A stretch of 27,021 nucleotides of DNA from CAYXGE01 sp964464435 (GTDB taxonomy: Bacteria; Pseudomonadota; Gammaproteobacteria; Burkholderiales; Methylophilaceae), in NCBI GenBank assembly GCA_964464435.1, contig CAYXGE010000018.1, positions 1-27,021 of the forward strand, read 5' to 3'. Each line of letters opens with the position of its first letter. Within the stretch, counting starts at the first letter, position 1. The translations under genes and the position numbers were made by a program. Below are positions 24,568 through 27,021 of the stretch, one piece after another. The notes under the pieces were generated by a model. The model made no database searches. It was not told the origin of the DNA and saw nothing but the letters and a program-made list of their open reading frames with translations.

Positions 24568-24592
24568 AAATTTAACTTAAAGGAAATTTATC

Positions 24593-24664
24593 ATGTGGAC
24601 AACTCCAGCAGCTACAGAAATGCGTTTTGGTTTTGAAGTAACCATGTACGTAATGAACAAGTAA
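24593..24664 (+). CDS. pqqA: PQQ precursor peptide PqqA
   Basis: PqqA is a 23-residue peptide beginning MWTTPAATEMRFGFE. PqqA is the ribosomal precursor of pyrroloquinoline quinone: PqqE, with the chaperone PqqD, links the side chains of the conserved Glu and Tyr, which here are Glu15 and Tyr19 in the E-x3-Y spacing. Length and motif match the family exactly. AAAGGA at 24579-24584 is a good ribosome binding site about 8 bases upstream. A strong hairpin follows before pqqB, consistent with far more PqqA than enzyme being made. Confidence 0.97.
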   Translation: MWTTPAATEMRFGFEVTMYVMNK

Positions 24665-24675
24665 TTTGTTCTTTC

Positions 24676-24706
24676 AAAAAGGCTGTCAGAAATGACAGCC
24701 TTTTTT
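24676..24706 (+). terminator. Intrinsic (partial) terminator between pqqA and pqqB
   Basis: AAAAAGGCTGTCA (24676-24688) pairs perfectly with TGACAGCCTTTTT (24693-24705) around a GAAA tetraloop, with T to 24706. It lies 12 bases after pqqA. It should end most transcripts after pqqA and stabilise their 3' ends, while read-through supplies pqqB-E. Confidence 0.94.
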
Positions 24707-24766
24707 ACGTTTTTTTCGCCTATAAAGCGTAAAATCACCTTTCTCAATATTAATTTAAAGAATCAC

Positions 24767-25708
24767 ATGCACATTCACGTATTAGGTGCTGCCGCAGGCG
24801 GCGGTTTTCCACAATGGAACTGTAATTGTTTTAATTGCGATGGTTTGCGTAAAGGCACCATTAAGGCCACAAAACGTACCCAATCTTCTATATGCGTCTC
24901 AAGTAATGGGGTGGATTGGGTATTGTTTAATACTTCACCTGATGTGTTGCAACAAATCCAAGATTTTGCACCTTTACAACCAGGTCGCGCGATTCGTGAC
25001 TCTGGCATACAAGCGATTGTATTGATAGACGCGCAAATTGATCATACCACTGGTTTATTTATGTTGCGTGAAGGCAAAGTGAAGCGTGAGATCTATTGTA
25101 CCGACATGGTGTATGAAGACTTAACCAGCGGTAACCAAATATTGAATATTTTAGGACATTACTGTGGCATCAATCGTCACACTATCCCGATTGATGGTGC
25201 TGATGTGAGTAAGTCAAGCAGTTTTGAAATTCCTAATGTACCGAATTTAAAATTTACAGCCGTAGCGCTTAAAAGCGCGGCACCACCTTATTCACCGCAT
25301 CGTAATAACCCGCATCCTGGCGACACGATAGGCGTACTCATTGAAGAAATTAGCACAGGCAAAAAATGCTGGTATAGCCCAGGTTTAGGGGAAATAGAAC
25401 CACATTTGCCACCCTTAATGAACCAAGCTGATTGCATTATGGTCGATGGTACGTTTTGGACTGACACCGAAATGATTGACATGGGCTTAATGACAAAAAC
25501 TGCGCGCAGTATCGGTCATAACCCGCAGTCTGGTGAAGGTGGCATGATAGAAAAGCTTGATGAATTTGGAAAAACTAAAAATGTACGTAAAGTTTTGATA
25601 CATATCAACAATACGAATCCGATTTTAAGAGAAGATTCTGCCGAGCGCGCGATACTTAATCAGCATAAGATTGAAGTCGCGTATGACGGTATGGATATCA
25701 TTCTTTAG
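24767..25708 (+). CDS. pqqB: PQQ biosynthesis protein PqqB
   Basis: PqqB has a metallo-beta-lactamase fold and has been described as an iron-dependent hydroxylase acting on the excised Glu-Tyr intermediate. The product has 313 residues from the ATG at 24767, where the conserved start IHVLGAAAGGGFPQWNC follows. A longer in-frame start lies within the pqqA terminator and was refused. The structural zinc motif is Cys19, Cys21 and Cys24 (CNCFNC). LIDAQIDHTTGLFMLREG carries the metal ligands that replace the usual HxHxDH. HRNNPHPGDTIG and MVDGTFWTDTEM are further family segments. The weak ribosome binding site and the terminator upstream point to lower expression than pqqA. Confidence 0.97.
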   Translation: MHIHVLGAAAGGGFPQWNCNCFNCDGLRKGTIKATKRTQSSICVSSNGVDWVLFNTSPDVLQQIQDFAPLQPGRAIRDSGIQAIVLIDAQIDHTTGLFMLREGKVKREIYCTDMVYEDLTSGNQILNILGHYCGINRHTIPIDGADVSKSSSFEIPNVPNLKFTAVALKSAAPPYSPHRNNPHPGDTIGVLIEEISTGKKCWYSPGLGEIEPHLPPLMNQADCIMVDGTFWTDTEMIDMGLMTKTARSIGHNPQSGEGGMIEKLDEFGKTKNVRKVLIHINNTNPILREDSAERAILNQHKIEVAYDGMDIIL

Positions 25709-25717
25709 GAGAGCAAC

Positions 25718-26482
25718 ATGAATACAATGACCAACGATCTTTTACCTTGGAGCCGCGAGGAGTTTGAAGAAAAACTCCGCGAAAAAGGCAAGGGCTACCA
25801 TATTTACCATCCTTTTCATGTGATGATGTATGAGGGTAAATTAACTAAACAGCAGCTGCAATGCTGGGTAGCGAATCGTTTTTACTATCAAATTGCCATA
25901 CCAATGAAAGACGGTGCAATTCTTTCAAACTGCCCTGATGTAGAAGTACGTAAACAATGGATTGTGCGTATTACTGACCATGATGGCGTCGGCGATAAAG
26001 TTGGCGGTATCGAGGCTTGGATACAATTGGGTGAGGCGGTTGGCTTAACGCGCGAACAGATTACGAGTTTAGAGATGGTAAGCCCTGGTGTACGTTTTGC
26101 AGTAGATGCTTATATTAATTTTGCTAAACAACGTCCATGGCAAGAAAGCGTATGCTCAAGCTTAACGGAGCTATTTGCACCACATATTCACCAGCAACGC
26201 ATTAGTTCATGGCCAACCATGTACCCTTGGATTAAAGAAGAAGGTTTAAGCTACTTTAAAAAACGCCTGACAGAAGCCCGCCGCGATGTTGAGCAAGGTT
26301 TAGATGTGACCTTAAACTACTTTAGTACCTCACGTGAAATGCAAATGCGTGCTTTAGAGATTCTGCAATTTAAACTCAATGTATTATGGGTGATTGCAGA
26401 CAGCATTATGTTGGCATCTGATTTTGATATTAAGATTGCGGGTAAAGATTACTTTCATCAACCCGTTATCAATTTTAAATAA
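25718..26482 (+). CDS. pqqC: Pyrroloquinoline-quinone synthase PqqC
   Basis: PqqC performs the last step, ring closure and an eight-electron oxidation of AHQQ to PQQ, without a metal or cofactor. The product is an all-helical protein of 254 residues. Characteristic stretches are YHIYHPFHVMMYEGKL, WVANRFYYQIAIPMKDGAIL, and RITDHDG with His88. ELFAPHIHQQR and the C-terminal VLWVIADSIMLASDF also fit. AGGAG upstream is a strong ribosome binding site, and the gene begins 9 bases after pqqB. It is a standalone PqqC, not a PqqCD fusion. Confidence 0.97.
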   Translation: MNTMTNDLLPWSREEFEEKLREKGKGYHIYHPFHVMMYEGKLTKQQLQCWVANRFYYQIAIPMKDGAILSNCPDVEVRKQWIVRITDHDGVGDKVGGIEAWIQLGEAVGLTREQITSLEMVSPGVRFAVDAYINFAKQRPWQESVCSSLTELFAPHIHQQRISSWPTMYPWIKEEGLSYFKKRLTEARRDVEQGLDVTLNYFSTSREMQMRALEILQFKLNVLWVIADSIMLASDFDIKIAGKDYFHQPVINFK

Positions 26483-26501
26483 TGAAAGCTGAAAACCCCA
26501 G

Positions 26502-26807
26502 ATGGACAAACTAGCAATTGACCCAACACTTTCAACCATCCAACTTTCCGATGTTTTTGCATTGGCACACCATCACCGTTTTCAGTGGGAAGAAGCGCAA
26601 CAAAGCTATGTGATTTTGTTTCCAGAAGGCATGGTAAAACTGCATGGTGGGGCAGGTGAGGTGATGAAGCGCGTAGATGGCAAAGCCAGTGTTGGTGATA
26701 TTGTGACGGAGTTAAAAGCAGCCTTTCCTGATGCCACCACCATAGAAACTGATGTGATAGGCATGTTTGACATGGCATTTGGCAAAGCCTGGATTCGGAA
26801 AATATAG
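26502..26807 (+). CDS. pqqD: PqqA-binding chaperone PqqD
   Basis: PqqD is a small winged-helix RiPP recognition element that binds PqqA and presents it to the radical SAM enzyme PqqE. The product has 101 residues. The family pattern is visible: RFQWEEAQQSYVILFPEGMVKLHGGAGEV (quoted in part: ILFPEGMVKL), then the helix ending in VDGKASVGDIVTEL and a final acidic helix. The first 15 or so residues before the core are variable. It is a separate gene between pqqC and pqqE, the canonical order. The ribosome binding site is poor, with a 19-base gap from pqqC. Confidence 0.95.
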   Translation: MDKLAIDPTLSTIQLSDVFALAHHHRFQWEEAQQSYVILFPEGMVKLHGGAGEVMKRVDGKASVGDIVTELKAAFPDATTIETDVIGMFDMAFGKAWIRKI

Positions 26808-26842
26808 GATTCGTAAAGTTAATTAAGGTTTAGGAGCAGCAA

Positions 26843-27021
26843 ATGACACAAAATTCTTTAGGTGAGTCAGCTGTACAAAAAGCGGTGCAAGCGCAAGCCA
26901 AAAACAACGGCGTTGCAGCAAACATTACGCAAACGCAACCATTATGGTTGTTGGCTGAGGTCACCTATCGCTGCCCTCTGCATTGTGCATTTTGTTATAA
27001 CCCGACTGATTACGATAAACA
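26843..27021 (+). CDS. pqqE: PqqA peptide cyclase PqqE (5' part, cut by window end)
   Basis: PqqE is a radical S-adenosylmethionine enzyme with a SPASM domain that forms the carbon-carbon bond between Glu and Tyr of PqqA. Only the first 59 residues are inside the window. The SAM cluster motif is complete: Cys44, Cys48 and Cys51 in TYRCPLHCAFCYNP. TAGGAG upstream of the ATG is a clear ribosome binding site. The N-terminus before PLWLLAEVTYRC is about 32 residues, longer than the family members I recall by some 16-20, and is Gln/Ala/Lys-rich. An internal start would lack a ribosome binding site. The rest of the gene, including the SPASM clusters, cannot be judged here. Confidence 0.95.
   Translation, partial: MTQNSLGESAVQKAVQAQAKNNGVAANITQTQPLWLLAEVTYRCPLHCAFCYNPTDYDK

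Noticed and set aside
24692..24766. Longer N-terminus for pqqB
   Set aside because: The extra 25 codons begin inside the pqqA terminator hairpin and encode a sequence unlike PqqB; the family start IHVLGAAAGGG begins right after the ATG at 24767.

Overview
This 27 kb window reads as a stretch of chromosome from a betaproteobacterium with low-to-moderate GC, most likely a methylotroph of the Methylophilaceae (Methylotenera/Methylophilus type). Two things suggest this. The backbone order asd-fimV-truA-trpFBA-accD-folC-SPOR-cvpA-purF-metZ is a familiar betaproteobacterial arrangement, and the right end holds a complete start of a PQQ operon (pqqA, B, C, D and the 5' part of pqqE), whose product is the cofactor of methanol dehydrogenases. 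The taxonomic call is inference from gene order, protein character and base composition; no search was run. I see no mobile elements, CRISPR arrays, tRNA or rRNA genes.

Left part (1-13583). A 39-residue entericidin-like lipoprotein gene precedes asd (lysine/threonine/methionine branch). Next come fimV, which ends in a strong terminator, an EcfT/CbiQ-like membrane protein that overlaps truA, and then trpF, trpB, trpA, accD, folC, a SPOR-domain protein, cvpA and purF, all on the + strand with short gaps.

Middle (13584-15303). The purF-metZ gap holds the most striking element of the window: a SAM-II (SAM-alpha) type riboswitch aptamer at 13616-13682. It is followed by an intrinsic terminator at 13686-13730 and a mutually exclusive 10-bp antiterminator pairing (13671-13680 with 13691-13700). 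The aptamer carries an extra small hairpin in its first loop. The logic is complete: promoter, aptamer, antiterminator/terminator, RBS, then metZ (O-succinylhomoserine sulfhydrylase). A small coiled-coil protein gene follows metZ with no terminator between them, so it should share SAM control. A 19-bp bidirectional terminator separates this unit from a convergent 2-Cys peroxiredoxin gene.

Right part (15304-27021). The peroxiredoxin gene and gyrA are divergent. After gyrA come serC, pheA, a membrane diguanylate cyclase, hisC and aroG (serine and aromatic amino acid synthesis with a c-di-GMP enzyme in the middle). The pqq operon follows, with a strong hairpin terminator between pqqA and pqqB that would favour excess PqqA precursor peptide. 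The window cuts pqqE after residue 59.
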